Numbered from the stretch's first letter, positions 1-13,215 are shown. The stretch: DNA of 64,000 nt from Dryococelus australis (GCA_029891345.1 CM057009.1:89885416-89949415), one strand, 5' to 3'. The notes: generated from the letters alone by a model not told the origin. Numbers and translations are program-made.

Positions 1-3000
1 GGTTTGTGTAAGACATTACCAATATACCAATATAATTTTCTGCATTAGAAGACCGGAAAATATATCGATATTTTAAACGTGAAGATTACTATCCGAATAG
101 AGCCTCTGATGTTTTTCAAGCCATTGTCTTATACTTCGCTCCCGCAAAATTTAACAGGGGAAGCTATATGAAATTGGCCTTTTTTTTTTTTAATGAGAGC
201 AAACTATATTCAAAGACGCTCAGGCGCAATTAGAGTTAGTTTGTATAAGGGATTAACAAAAATACGGAAAATGTTTAAAGAACATATGCAGTTTTTAAAA
301 TTGTCTCCTTTTTCAGTGAATATAACAATATACAATGTAATCTGTATTTTTAGTTTTTACGTAACACATGTAAAAGATCCTTGAGTATTCTGAGAAGTGA
401 GGTTTTAGCTCAAATCTATGGCGTATCTCGTTCTCACTTATTGCAGTGGGTTCATTTTCATACTGCGTTTTATTTATCAAAACTTCACTAAATTATTAAA
501 AATTACTTCCTATCTCCTAAGATGATGATAGTTTTAATTGATGAGTCTGAACTAAATTCGAACTAAGGACAAATTTTCAATTCTCAGGCTTCTGTTGGCG
601 TAAAATTTAAGATACCCATCAGAAATGAAATTATTTTAAAACACTAATTTTGTTATTTCACAAAAAAAAAAAAATAAAAAATTTACGAGGGGTTCCTGGG
701 CCGAACTCCATTCAGATTTCTTCCTAGTTCTAGTAGGTTATAATGTATGTCTGAAAAGGGACGTCTTATGGAATTTTCATCTTTGGAATGGTCTTAAGAG
801 AAATAAAATATTAAAAAATATTACATTGGCAAAGTATTAATTTCCTATATTTCTACCAAGGAGATTATATTTCATTGCGGGAATATCAAAATGGCATCTT
901 CTGTAACATAAAATTCTTTATGTAGCACATTTAGAATTAAGTACTGTCAACAGAAAGCGGTAGTTTTTTAATAAATTCAGTAGTTTGAAACTATAGAGGT
1001 ACTCCTAAAAATTCAATATTGCCGCAAATTAATGCGAGGGTTTAGGTGACAACAATTACGTTTTTAATATGTATACAGCATGGTAGCAATACCCTCAATA
1101 CCGCATAACACAATAGTTTTATTATTTACTTAAAACAGATTTCTGAGCTTGAAAGCTTTTATGACTGGTGCAGAATCCATATAGGTACAATAATCACAGT
1201 CGCACCACAGTCATATTTACAATTGTCTATACTGCCTTCCACATACATGATGAATTTCCTTGCAGAGTTAGCAAACGTCATCGTAATTTTCCAGACAGCA
1301 TGTATGTAACCCAAAGGGAAATTAGTAGATCAAAATGTTTGCGGCAGCTGAAACAACTGACTAATTAATTCTGCTTTAAGTGTGTATACTTCATGTGTAC
1401 GCTTTGAAAATGTAGTGGAGTGTTGATTTATGTTATCTACTTTTGAGACATGAACCCGACGAACTTTCTATGGTTTATTCAAAAGTAAAATAGGATAGTA
1501 AATGAGACTTGGAGGTTATTATTACTGAAGAGTAGTAACATCGTAATTCTGATGGAACGATCTGTACAAGTATAATATTCTGTTATGCTCCTATGATTAT
1601 TCTTGCAATTAGTTTCAAATCGTCTTAGTTTTTTGTATTTTGTTTAGTTTCGTACCATTGTGCAGTACTTAACAATCGACTTACCTGAACTTACAGCGTG
1701 TGCACTGTTAGAATGTTTGTGCTTCACCTTTACCCACTTTTATTCTTACTCTATTCCGCGTATTTTTCTCGATCGCAGTCGCAATGAGGAAGTTCTAATT
1801 CACAATGACGCAGCAAAAGTTGACAGATGTGAAACGAACTACAATAGGTAATAATACCTATATCTTTTCAGTTTTTGGAGTGAAATTTCCGACCACTGTG
1901 GCTTCAGATTTTTAAAATGCAGGAGTTGAAAACTTAATCATTTTCAATTTCTCTTTACCTACAACTTCTCGATGGAGCTTCCTTTCGTGGTACCCGATCG
2001 ATGCATTTAGCATCCTTGCGTTTATTCCTTTCTAACGCACCAGTGTTGTACGTTATTCACTGAACCATCATAGTAATTGCTTATTTGTTTTACTTAAAAT
2101 ATCCCTATACTCTGTTTAATCCTTAGGAGCACGTGTCCTGTTATAAAGTCATTTAAATCGATTGTAGCACTTTAAGTAAAAACAATGTATTATACATTTG
2201 ACACTGACCTCCGTCTTCTGTCGCCGGTACCACTTCAAATTTGAAACTATAACGTCAAGGCAAATAATAAGCATGTGGTCGCAACAAAGTATTTTCGTCT
2301 AGGTTTTTATAATCCCTCCTGCAGCATGGAAGGCTTTTAAATCTGCGCCAAGCCGCACGAGTAACACAAATGCTCTGGAAGAAGCAGAATGTCTAGGGCG
2401 CGGCACTATTTTCTTTGATTCCTCGTGCGTGACGTCGCACGAATATGATTGATGTCCGTAATTAAATCCTCTCCGAGTTTCCTTGATGAATCAAGGCGGA
2501 GTGGTAGCGTTACCTAAGTCACTCTCCTATTCACAAAACCTAAACAACCATTCAGTTTGTAACTTGTCAAATTTAACTCACATCAATGTTTCACTTTTTT
2601 AGGAGCTGTTAACGTATAAACTATGTACAATTTAAGCAACCATATAGACATTTTAATTCGTTGTGTTGTTGGTATTGTTCTCACACTGTAAAAAAATGTA
2701 TAATTTTTACTGAGAAATACTTTGTAATAATGCTTGTAACAGTACAAACCTCTCTCTTGTAAAACTACTTGTTTGTAAAACTACAAGGGCCATGTTTTTA
2801 ATATACCCCAATAAAAGTTTGTACTATACTGAATCGTTTCCACGAAATTCAGCAAAATGGCGGACATTCAGCAATGTAAAACTTTATATAGCTGTTTATG
2901 CCAAAAATTATGGGTGTTTTAAAGTCTAGCTGCATGCAAAAAGAAATGCACTGCAAGCTTGAATAATGTGAAACCTTTAAAACAACTTAAATTATCATAA

Positions 3001-3214
3001 TGAAACGTGACCCTATTATTAATTAACTGTTAATGTTTCCTAGCTGCACAGAACTCTTAAATCGGCTCTTAATAACTCGTTAAGAGCCGTTAAAATATCT
3101 TAACTCAACAACAAAATTCTTAAAAGGAAATAAATGTACCTTCTTAACCAAATAACTTCAGTATTATGTTGTAGGTACTTAGAGTTATATTTACTGTAAA
3201 AATATATTTTATAT
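1..3214. other. Unassigned AT-rich DNA
   Basis: No gene, RNA or mobile element could be supported here. Reading frames are short and on neither strand show a recognisable motif. A slightly GC-richer patch near 2330-2530 contains a CRE-like TGACGTC core, but nothing around it marks a promoter. Around 2700-2800 a short TTGTAAAACTAC motif is repeated, which resembles the end region of the SINE-like element that follows. Confidence 0.5.
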
Positions 3215-3531
3215 ACGGAAAGTTGGTCTTGTGGTTGAAGGAGCCGTCTAGTAATATAAGTAGTGTGTGTTCTTGTCCCTGTGCTGGCAAATATTTTCTT
3301 TTTTTTTTAGTTATTCTCTGTTATTAATTTATCACATTTGTTTTCTATATGAAAAAAAAAATGTACACATCTCAATAATGTCAATTGTATTACAAGGTTA
3401 TCATTTTGCATATTACAAATAAATCTTTGCATATTTTACAAGAAAACCCTCTTTGTAATTTTACAAAGGATTTTCTTAGCAACTGTGTTTCCAAGGATGT
3501 TTCTTGTAGAAGTACAAAAGAATTAGAGTGC
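3215..3531 (+). repeat. SINE-like element, family P, copy 1
   Basis: A tRNA-like head (GGTCTTGTGGTTGAAGGAGC as a weak A box, GTTCTTGTCCC as a weak B box near 3268) is followed by poly-T and an AT-rich body. The body ends in AGCAACTGTGTTTCCAAGG and TTTCTTGTAGAAGTACAAAA. The same order of head, poly-T, body and closing motif recurs at 12303-12600, which is why I treat this as a family and not chance. The B box is degenerate, so this copy is probably old and silent. Confidence 0.4.
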
Positions 3532-4379
3532 ATGACCTGTTAACAATTTAAATTATTTTTACTTGACTGCTTGGCGAGATGTACGGAAGCATACAACTTG
3601 GTGCGATTGGCGATAAAATTTAGATAAATATAATTTTTTCGTGGAAAATTACAATGCAGCTACATCCCAGCACATGTATTCTTGGTACTTTTCGTCGGGC
3701 ACCAACAGAGAAAACGCCACTGTTTTACGAGTTCTACCAGATGATCGCTTGAGCGAAACCTACAACGTGACGCAGTGAATTAGCACTAAGTTGGTAACAA
3801 GATGGCTAAGAGCCACTCGTAAACACACAGTCTCCGACGTCTATGGTCTATTCTGTGCAATAACCGTGTGGCGTAAAATTCAAACTTAACATGCAGTTTC
3901 TTACTCTTCAGTTCCAAAGAGGGGCTTGAGTAAATTGGGAACTATTCCGTCGAAAACATAGATGTTGACGTAATAATGATGGAGCATGTCTAGTGCAAAT
4001 TCAGAACATTTTAAAGGATTATTCCCGATATGGTAAATTATCTTGTGCTATACAGTAAATGAAAACCGATGTGCAGAGACGTAATTCTCGTACTACTCAC
4101 TTCAAATAAAGACCTATGAAAATATGCAATTGTATTTATTTATAACTTACATTTACATATTTTTGTATGAATTAGATATATATAATATGTGTGTGTGTTG
4201 GTGTGTGCTTGTGGTGTGTGGCTGTATAAATGTGTGCTAGAATCTATGTCCCCGCTCTTGTAACCTACGATCTCATACTCAGGATTTTGAAAACTTAGAA
4301 AGTCTGATTGTATATTATTTTATAAAGGCCACCATTAAAAATACTTAATATTGTAAATTAAAACATTATAGCAGAGGGA
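3532..4379. other. Unassigned DNA with a TG-rich patch
   Basis: No gene is visible. A TA/TG-rich simple repeat lies at about 4175-4224. The rest is AT-rich sequence without a motif I can name. Confidence 0.4.
4175..4224. repeat. TA/TG-rich simple repeat
   Basis: A short run of TA dinucleotides passes into interrupted TG repeats. It is an ordinary imperfect microsatellite. Confidence 0.7.
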
Positions 4380-4713
4380 AAATTGGGCTAATGGGGCAGG
4401 ATACAGGAGCTGGAGCCCCAACTCTGGCTGCCACCATCATGGATTACATCACCACTGTCATCTTATGATTTCATACAACATTAACTATGAACTTTGACCA
4501 TCGCCATCTTTTTTTTTTTGGTAACCATCTTCGATTCCATCATTACTTATCGATCTCAGCTTCACATACTGCTCTCTCGTTCCATGTCCGCCATCTTAGA
4601 TTTTATTCATGCTCAATTATTCAATATCCTCCATCTTAGGTTTTATTCATGCATTGTAATTCCATGTCTACCATATTGGATTATCATTTTTCTCAGTCAC
4701 CTTCATTCCAGCT

Positions 4714-4925
4714 GGGGCCACGGTGGCTAAGCGGTTAGCCTAATTGCCTCTCACCAAGGTGATCACCGGATTTTTGCATGTGGTAATCGTGGCGGACGAT
4801 GCCACCAGTTGGCGAGTTTTCTCGGGGATCTCCTTTTCCACACCCTCTCATTCCTGCATTGCTCCATACTCACCTCAATCACCCTCATCGGCTCTCAAGA
4901 ACTCGCTGTTAAGAGCCACTCAAAT
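4714..4925 (+). repeat. tRNA-derived SINE, family A, copy 1
   Basis: The head reads GGCCACGGTGGCTAAGCGGT with a good A box (TGGCTAAGCGG). The B box region is shortened to GGTGATCACCGG, losing the GGTTCGA core. The body carries TTTTTGCATGTGGTAATCGT and TTTTCTCGGGGATCTCC, and the 3' part has CTCTCAAGAACTCGCTGTTA. Similar copies lie at 32800-32994 (minus strand) and 59907-60160. It sits inside the left arm of the foldback element: arm-type sequence resumes at about 4935. Confidence 0.7.
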
Positions 4926-6299
4926 TTCTTCGTTCACTCATTCATTTCACTTCATGCTCTATCATTCCGTATTTGCTGCCATCTTGGGTGCATGTGGTGC
5001 ATTAAAGTGATTATCCTTGGATAAATCATATGTATATAGAGACAGCTGCATGCCCTCAGTAAAATCCGAAATATTTTTCAGCCTTTAGCAGAGTAAATCA
5101 TATGAGGAGCTAGTCTCGGCATGAGTTACTATGTCAGGCGGCTTAGTGAGTGAGTTCTTGTCTGCGTGAAAATTAAGCAAGCCACTGACAGTAAGAAAAT
5201 GAGTGTGTATGGTATGTTTATACACACTTTTATGTAGATTATCTTACATTAGATGGGAAATAGTGTTCCTATTGTGACCATATATTTAGTAACAATTGTT
5301 ATTCTAGGACGATGTATAAAGAGCAAACATTCGAATGAACTGATCTCCGAACTGCTTCGATATGATGGGCGTGGTACGTCATTTACTAGAAGCAATAGTA
5401 TTAATATTCATTACAATATGTGTAAAGGCAGTGTTATATCGTCTGGATAACGACTGTAATGTTTCGCATGCAATGGCATGTTGGTTTGTTGACGTTATTA
5501 TTGGTAGAAATGGTTTATGATATGGATTGTAGGGTTGGGTCTATTTTATATTTCCATGTGATTAGTCTGGCATAATGGTATCCTCTTTACATATTTTATT
5601 CGAATATTTTCGTAGGAATGGTAGAGGATATGTCTAATTGTATGACCTTCTCATATTGGCATATAGAATTGCCTGTTCGTATGGTCTTTCAGTAGGTTTG
5701 TTTTTAATGAACGTTGAAATATTTGGTTCGGTGGTTGGTTTGTCTGTATGGTTGGTTTTTATTCATATTTTCTGATTGTATTCAAATTTATGGTGTGGTG
5801 GCCTGTTTGGTTAGAATTATTGATGGCAATATTTGGTTGGGTGTTTGGTAAGTTCTGGCAGTATGATTATTCGATGAGGTGTGGCAGTATGTTTGTTATC
5901 AACTGATATTAAGGTTTTTCTAAATGCACGGCGTGGCATGATGCTATGGTCTGTGAGTTTTGATGGTTGGAATTTTAGGCCGAAAGATTAAAATTGATGG
6001 TCTGGGGGTATGGCTGGTAATACTTGTTGGAATGACCTATTTATATGACATTAGATATGATTGGTTCACTGCTAAGGATATTCTAGATGGACTGATGGTA
6101 TGGTCGGACCATGTGTCGGTATTAAATTATGGAATGTTTTGTTAGAATAATTCACCGGAATATTTCTGGATTGTAGCATTTTTGGTATTATTATTTTGAA
6201 AAGAATATTTGACAATATGTTTTTTTCATACAGCTGATATAGTCAAATTGCAGAGACTGTGGGTGGTGACTGATATAATGATCTGTCCATGTAGTCAGT

Positions 6300-7680
6300 A
6301 TGACATTACCCATGTAGCTAACCACATATGGCCAATTGATGGTTTACAGTCAGATGCCAAGCCGGCAAACAGTTGGCCAACAGCTGGCATGCACACGGCA
6401 CCATTGCTGGTCCCGAAGTGGCACCACTAACAAGCCATACTCTGCCCATAACTGGTCCATGTGTGTTGAACACAAATAGCCTATGCATTGCCTATATGCT
6501 TACAACAGCAATGGTCTATCGATGTACCATTTCACAGCCATCGGATGGCCTTTATGATGGCTAGCCATGCTTTCACCATGTCTAAATATATCGCTTAAAA
6601 ATAATGATTTAGACACTCAATGTCAACTTTCCTTTGTTTTTAATTTTCTTTACTTCACTATTAAACACATTATACGACATGACAATCTTATTTCCGATTT
6701 CTGGAAAGTGGGCGCAAACCTACACTTGCTTTGACAGCCCAACATGCTAACCATTACTCCTGTGCATTCATATATTTAGATGAATGAATTAAAATATATT
6801 CGAACTTGAATTACTAACGAATACTAATATAACTTAAATCACTCCAGTTATTCCATAGCCTTAAAATTTACCATGCAAACAAATCAGTTTTTAAAAAGAT
6901 CCAGATAAAAAATAATTGGTCGTTGAGAGAAATATTCCCACAAGAATCGCGATATTAACTCAAAGACTTGCCTTTAATGTAATCTTTCGCTGCATGTATA
7001 CCGCCTGGATGCTATCCATCTGTCTTGAAATGCAGTGGCCAGTTATGAATATGTAAGTGATGTGAAACAACAAAGCCCTTCGATGTTTATTTTCTAAAGG
7101 AGGTTATATATATTTTTTTGCTTATAATTTTAATTATATGCAGTCATACATGTAAAACAATACATATGTCAAATTATTCAATGCCAGTCACTGTATTTAC
7201 AGCTTTTTGCCACAAAAATTTCCACCAACCTCTATGTATTTACAAATAATCTATAATTATATTTGACACGCACACATATACATGTACGCGTGTGTGTAGT
7301 TTGAAGGAGCTATCTGCGAATAGTGGGAGCTATAAGAATTCCCATAATAAGCCAAATTTCACCAGCAATTGTCTATCGATGTACCACTTCACAGTCATCT
7401 ACCCATAATTTTACCAGCAATAACTGTAGGTTATGTGCGCCTATTGCTGGAATACAGTTGGTAAGCCATTTATGGGTCATTAATAGGTCACCTACTCTCA
7501 ACCATCAGTTTCATTTACATCAACATTCCATCAGTGGACCATAAATGGCTTTCCAAGTGTCCTGTTGCCAGTAGTAAGCCATAACAGGGCCATTAGTGTA
7601 AACCCATAAGTATTCAGTGCCAGCAGTCATACAGCAGTGCCAGCAGTAAAACCACAGTCGGCCAACTTTGGCTTGCTACA
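6300..7680. repeat. C/A-biased repeat block split by AT-rich insert
   Basis: Two C/A-rich stretches (about 6300-6570 and 7320-7680) share direct-repeat segments. For example, GTCTATCGATGTACCA(T/C)TTC occurs near 6513 and near 7370. The second stretch is built of short degenerate units around AAGCCATA and GCCAGCAGT. An AT-rich segment (6570-7320) without bias separates them and looks like a later insertion, though I found no terminal repeats on it. Confidence 0.4.
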
Positions 7681-10075
7681 TGAATATAAAGTGGTTTTGA
7701 TAATATGCTGTATTAGAATATTTAGTGGAAATATTTCGTATTGGTGGCAGGTTGGTATGTGTTTGACCGTAACTGTGTTACAGCAGTATGGTCTGTGGAA
7801 ATTCTGCTGTTGTTGAAATATTTTGCTGTGTGGTCAGTAGGTTCTGATCATGTGGATGGTCGATAAGATATTAATTTTGGTTGATCAGCATATTTAATTT
7901 AAAATATGTTGATATGTGCGAGAGACCGACGGCAAGTAAATTAAATAGTGTTTTTACAAGTTTCAGAACCTTAATAAATATTTTTATTGAAATGTTTTCA
8001 CGTAGTGGCAAAGTTATAAGACTTCTATAAAATAGCATATAAGTTGAAACTACGTGTAATCTTAAAAACATAAGTTTGTCCAGGGTGATATTTCGAAGAG
8101 ACACACTAAAATGTGACAAATTGGTTCAAACACATCAAGAACTACATTATCTGCATCCGCACCCACAATGCAGTGCAAACTCTATTTGCTCTACAATCTC
8201 ACCTTGCAAATATGCTTTTGTCTCTACACCTGATAGGGATGTTCTTAACCACAGATAGGAAATGCTGAACTGGAGGTGGAATGAATCGGTGAGTGCAGAG
8301 GTTGGTTGGTTTGGCTGATCTTAATGTTATAGATTTATTTGTATGTAGTGGTTTAGTGGCATGACAGTTTTTTATTGAGTTAGAGTAAATGGTATGGTTG
8401 TCTGGTATGTGGTGGGGTATGGTACCTGGAATGTTTGTCTTTCGTTGGTCAGGAATGGAGGCGAATTGTGGACTATAGGACTAAGGCTTTGATACATTGT
8501 AGTGGGAAGCATGGCTGTTCACTAAGTTTGTCTGGTGATGGTCGGTAAGGTAGACGGTATGGGCAACTGGCATTCGTGTGTCATGTAGCGCTGTATTGTT
8601 TTTTTTATATGGTTGGTATGGGCTGTATGTTCATTTGTACTAAATTTATAGTGAATGATATAGTTTGTTGGCATGAATGATAATAACTAGTATATGTTTC
8701 TGGTTTTAGTAGGTACTAAAGGTATGTCAGTTTTTGGGGGAAGGGGGTAGGTATGATTGTGTTATGGGCTGGTCTCAACAGCATAGTTATGTGGTACACT
8801 TGAGTTATGGCAGATGATATGGTTGTTGTGTTGAACGGCATCATTGATTTATTCTGTGGTATGGTTTATTTGTATGAATGAGTTTTTCTTGGGTTAGAAA
8901 TTGTATGATTAGTTGGTACATTGCATGATCTGGTATCAGTTGGTAATATTAATTTGGCAGATTGTATGGAATGGTAAAGGCTGTTAATGTATAACTAGGA
9001 CGGTGTATACCAATATTCAATAAGGCATCTAAGAGAGGACAGAATGAGCATGGGAATATATGTATATATTTTATAAATCCTACGAAGGTGAATAGCTTTA
9101 ATTAGTTTTACATGAATAAAAATTTATTAATAGTCCTACACAAAGTGAAAAATTTCGTAAAGTGAAAATACTATAAGTAATACAGAAATGAAAATATTTT
9201 AAGATCTACGAATACAGTGATCCACAGCGAGTGACAACAGTGTACCTGGTGACAAAACCGGAAAAAAATTGCGACATAAATTAAAAGATTTTGGCTTATA
9301 TTATTTGGAAAACAAATCACTGCCATAAAAAAGATTGCTAGCTACAAGTGACAAATTAAATACAAAACAGTTTGGTGGTTATTGACAGGTGAGATGGAAT
9401 GAAGGTAGGAAAAATTAAATCAAGGATTTTGGACGTGGAATTTTTGTTTTGTAAGAAAGGTAATTAATAAAAGATGAATTCCAATATTGCTGGCATTGAC
9501 AGATAGAGAAGGAGGCGAAATGAAGGTGACTAAGAAAAAATCCCAGATGACAAATATGGAATGACACTTTAGGAGTTGCATTGAAGTTCACTAAGAAAAT
9601 TAAATCCAAGATGGTGATGGAATGAAAGAGTATGAACAAAAGTGAAGATTGTAGGTTCGGAATGACAAAGCAGGAGGAGGAACCAAGGTAACAAAGAAAA
9701 ATTAAAACCATGATGGTATATGTATAATGGCAGGGGATGAATAAAATGTCATATGGAGGATATGGAATGCATGTGCATAATCTATGATGACAGGCGTGGA
9801 ATGACGGAACAGGACGAGGAAGTGAGGTCGCTAAGAAAAATATAATCCAAGGGAGTTTCTGGAAACAAGATGGTGGCCAGAAGTTAATTGGTGGCCATAA
9901 ATAATATGGCAGCCGGATACTAGATGGTAAGTGTCAAAGGTCATGATGATGGTCTTATGACATCATCGAAGATGCTGGTGGTGATGTAATGTAAAATGGT
10001 ATTGGCAAGAGTCATTGTCGAAACTCCTGTCTACTGACCCTGTAGGGGCTACAGGGTCCTGGTGACAAAACCCTG

Positions 10076-12302
10076 GTGACAATGTTACCTCTAATCATGA
10101 TAAATTTTATGTACCAGAATGTTAATTATAGTAAATTAAATATAATTTTTGAAAGCCAGATGTGACATGACTCCTGCAAATTTGGGTGAAACATACTGTT
10201 AGTTCTACTATCTCATAAATAAAAATATATGAAATTGCGAGATTGTATTTAATTACATGTTTATGGATAATACTATAAATATATGCGTTATTCAATATAT
10301 CCATGTATTTGGTCCCTGTTTTCATTGCATATTTATGCATAGCCTAATTGATACTTGCATCAAGCTCGATTCTCAAAATCTTCTAGTATGACACCCGAAT
10401 TCGTAAGTTACATACAAGTTTTTACTACTCATTTCTGAAATGTTTCTTTTACAAAATGTTATATTTCTACAGAATATCAAAGGAGCTATTCTAAAAATTA
10501 AAACATATTAAAATTATGAAGTACCTAATAAGTATATTGAATTTTTAAGTTAGTAACGTATTTCTTCTTCCATTTATGAAAAACGTGACACGTGAGTTCT
10601 AATGTGTTATAATTTACATCTTTAAAACTGCTATAATGTTTCCGACCAGATATGAAATATAGTTCGTGCTTCTGAAGGCAACTCAATTTTAAACGAATTA
10701 AACAGCTCTGCCGTTGATTTACAAAATGGTGGCCGTATGATGGAAACATTATGAAATATAACGGTGAGAGAGTAAAATAGCGATTTTGGAACAAAAAAGA
10801 GCGCTTTTGCGTCACATTCTATATTATATATGCTGTATAACATAATACTTATGTATTGCTATCTCCTAAAATGGCGGACAAATACGAATATATATTTCAG
10901 GAGCTAGTGTTCAGATTGGTTGAACGGTTTTTGAGATATGAAATAACGACCAAAAATTGTTCAAGTTGCCATTCTAAAAATAACAACCTGGCATGGTAGA
11001 AATCTTTTAGGCCTAAGTAGGGCGTCCTTACGAAGTATTAGTGTAATAAGTTTTGTGAAAATCACTGCATGGCCACAAAACATATTTCAGACGACGCACA
11101 TTCAAACCTATGCACATACACAAAAATGACGTCCTTAGCATACCCCCTTTGGAAAGTAGGCTAATATCTGAAGTGGTTTTAACTTTGGTCTATTACATCT
11201 GAGGAAAGAGAAAATAAAATCCTCAAAATATGTAACTGGTAATTGCGAAATGGTTAAAACTAATAGCAATCATTGCAGAGTATTGGTAATTTATTATATT
11301 TAAAACCATATTTATTAAAATATTCAGGTGGTATTTCCTTACAAATTTATCAGTGTTTAGCTATTGTAGATTTCTGAAGCACAATGTCTATATATAAATC
11401 TTATTTTGAGTCAATAAAAATGTCATACTTGATGTTAGCCACACACATGAGGTTTCTATAAAAATTCATCTCTCAAGATCTCGCTGTTAAGAGCAAAGTC
11501 TGTACTTAAACCTCCTATATTCCTAAATATCTTACTCGGCCAATATATTTTCCTTCTGTAATGTCTTCGTGGCATCTTAAACGTTCCCCTAAGGAATCTC
11601 ACTCACGATCTCTAAGATTCTTTTAAGGGTTGGTGCAGGGCCTGAGCTGATGTAGGCCAGTATGGCACGTCGACAGGACGACAGGGCGATGCTTTGATTA
11701 ACCAAGTAAATCAGTGTCAAGAAAGTTATGTTTTGATTTCTCTATTGTATAGATTTGCTTTGCAGGGTATGACATCTAATCTTGTTAATGGAATATTGGA
11801 AATGTGTTTTATTCTTAGTGCCCTTAATACTCCGGCCCTTTATAGTGAACATATTAATCAGATTTATGTCCGTGATTTAATATTTTGGAAGACGTTTGCA
11901 GTTCTCGAAGGTGTAATAAATCAGACTGTTCTTATTTCTATTGGCCAAGCTCCTGTTCTGTATTCCAGTATAAGAGTTAAATTTGAATTAGGAGTCGAAA
12001 TGTGGTTGTTTCGTAAATTGGTTGGTACTGCTGGAGAAATGCATGGTCATGTACAGCTTGTATATAATGCATAAATTTGTATAACACAATACAATTTTCA
12101 ATTATAATATAAGTATTGTAAATCTGCAATGTGCACTCCGCAAGCAGACTTATAATGCCATTCTGTAGTGCAATAATTCCGTAAACTAGAAATCTCAGTT
12201 CTTCTCAAAGCGTGGCATTATTGCATTTTTACTGAAATTACACGGTAACTGTATACAGCAATATATATTATAATCAAATCGATCGAAACGTTCGTAGAAA
12301 AA
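10076..12302. other. Unassigned AT-rich DNA
   Basis: No gene recognised. A reading frame of 126 codons (11694-12074, plus strand, TTG start) is the longest here but resembles nothing I know. A short segment at 11468-11495 (TCAAGATCTCGCTGTTAAGA) matches the 3' tail of SINE family A and may be a fragment. Confidence 0.35.
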
Positions 12303-12600
12303 AATCGTCGTGTGGTTAATTGCTTGCAATTGCCTTACAAGCATTACTGGTTCGAATATAATTGACGTTATTTATTTATTTTTTTAATTATTTAAATTAT
12401 ATGTGTAACTAATTACTTTTTTTGCAGTTGTTTCCGGGAACACAAAGAAAAATAATTTCTTCAATAACGTAAGCATAAACACGGGTAAATAATTTGAAGT
12501 ATTATAATAGGTATGGTGCATATTTGCAATAAAATTAAATATTTTTGGCAACAGAGTTATCATAGATATTTCTTGTAAAAGTACGAAAACATGTTTGATG
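12303..12600 (+). repeat. SINE-like element, family P, copy 2
   Basis: The head contains GTGTGGTTAATTGCTTGC (A-box-like) and ACTGGTTCGAATA, a near-consensus B box (GGTTCGAAT). Then come T-rich sequence and an AT-rich body ending GGCAACAGAGTT and TTTCTTGTAAAAGTACGAAA. The order and the closing motif match 3215-3531. The better B box here makes a tRNA origin more convincing than in copy 1. A TA-flanked MITE begins 20 bases downstream. Confidence 0.45.
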
Positions 12601-12619
12601 CGTATGTGACTGCTTAGTA

Positions 12620-12859
12620 CAGGCTGTCCACGATAAAATGAGCACTGCACTTTTGACGCGCTAGTTCCTTTTTCTTTCAGTCATTTCTTATTCTTTAGCA
12701 GTATTTTTAAATAAATATTGACGTGTAAGTAAAAAATACAGTTTTTATATTCCACCGTATGCTTAAATAAACATCTAAGGCAACAATAAAATATATTTAT
12801 TGGTTATTATTCGAAAAGAGAGGACTTTCAAAAGTGCTCACTTGACCGCAAACAGCCTA
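12620..12859. mobile_element. Tc1/mariner-type MITE, family M1 short form, copy 1
   Basis: A 240-bp non-coding element with long terminal inverted repeats: it begins CAGGCTGTCCACGATAAAAT and ends ACTTGACCGCAAACAGCCTA. TA lies directly outside both ends (12618-12619 and 12860-12861), the duplication typical of Tc1/mariner elements. The family consensus end is TAGGCTGTTCACGGTAAAGT. Related copies occur at 31752, 38224, 39741 and 54691, with end fragments at 34215 and 36912. Confidence 0.75.
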
Positions 12860-12874
12860 TAAGTAGAGAGTCGC

Positions 12875-13215
12875 CTAGGTCAGTTAGTGGTTGGTCGGGC
12901 TGAAATTCGGGTTGTTCGCCTGAGGTATCGTGGGCGGCGATTGGCGAAGCAGGTCAACAAGTTTCCTGCAGTTTATGGACTACGTTTCCGTCGCAGCTAC
13001 CAGTGCGGCCATGGCCGCACTGCACACTCCTACGTAGCGAGCCGCCGGTCGTGTTGCAATGGCACGCGTTGTGTGGGTCGTCGCCACATCCAGGCGCAAC
13101 GCTTTGGACGATGGTGTACACGGCCGCACCGCCTACAACTTGCCGAAAGACGCGTGATGCCGGATTAACATAGCCCCGACGAACACGTCGCCGCAAGCAC
13201 GACATGGCACTTAAA
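12875..13215. other. GC-rich island with 22-bp perfect palindrome
   Basis: This stretch of about 340 bases is clearly GC- and CpG-richer than its neighbours. It includes a perfect 22-base palindrome at 13001-13022 centred on GGCCATGGCC. Frames on both strands are open for about 90-115 codons, which is expected of GC-rich DNA, and none shows a known domain. It could be a promoter-type CpG island, a first exon or a fragment of a GC-rich element; I cannot decide between these. Confidence 0.35.

Larger units (their letters stand above)
4380..10075. mobile_element. Probable long foldback element with biased core
   Basis: The left flank (about 4390-5000) is C/T-rich and made of degenerate units such as CATTCCATGTCCGCCATCTT. 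The right flank (about 9360-10060) is the inverse, G/A-rich, with units such as TAAATCCAAGATGGTGATGG. Reading the right arm in reverse complement, blocks such as ATTACATCACCACC, TGACCTTTGAC-like and CAGGAG follow in the same order as on the left, so the arms are an imperfect inverted repeat. A SINE interrupts the left arm at 4714-4925. The core holds G/T-biased stretches (5500-6200, 7690-8990) around C/A-biased ones (6300-6570, 7320-7680). Ends are not sharply defined and no target duplication was found. No coding region was recognised, so it is presumably non-autonomous or decayed. Confidence 0.45.

Noticed and set aside
7871-8119. 82-codon minus-strand frame
   Set aside because: It is Leu/Phe-rich in AT-rich DNA inside the foldback candidate, without homology that I recognise.
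11694-12074. 126-codon plus-strand reading frame, one of the longest in AT-rich sequence
   Set aside because: It starts with TTG, has no recognisable domain, no splice or promoter context and no partner copy. Frames of this size occur by chance in 64 kb.
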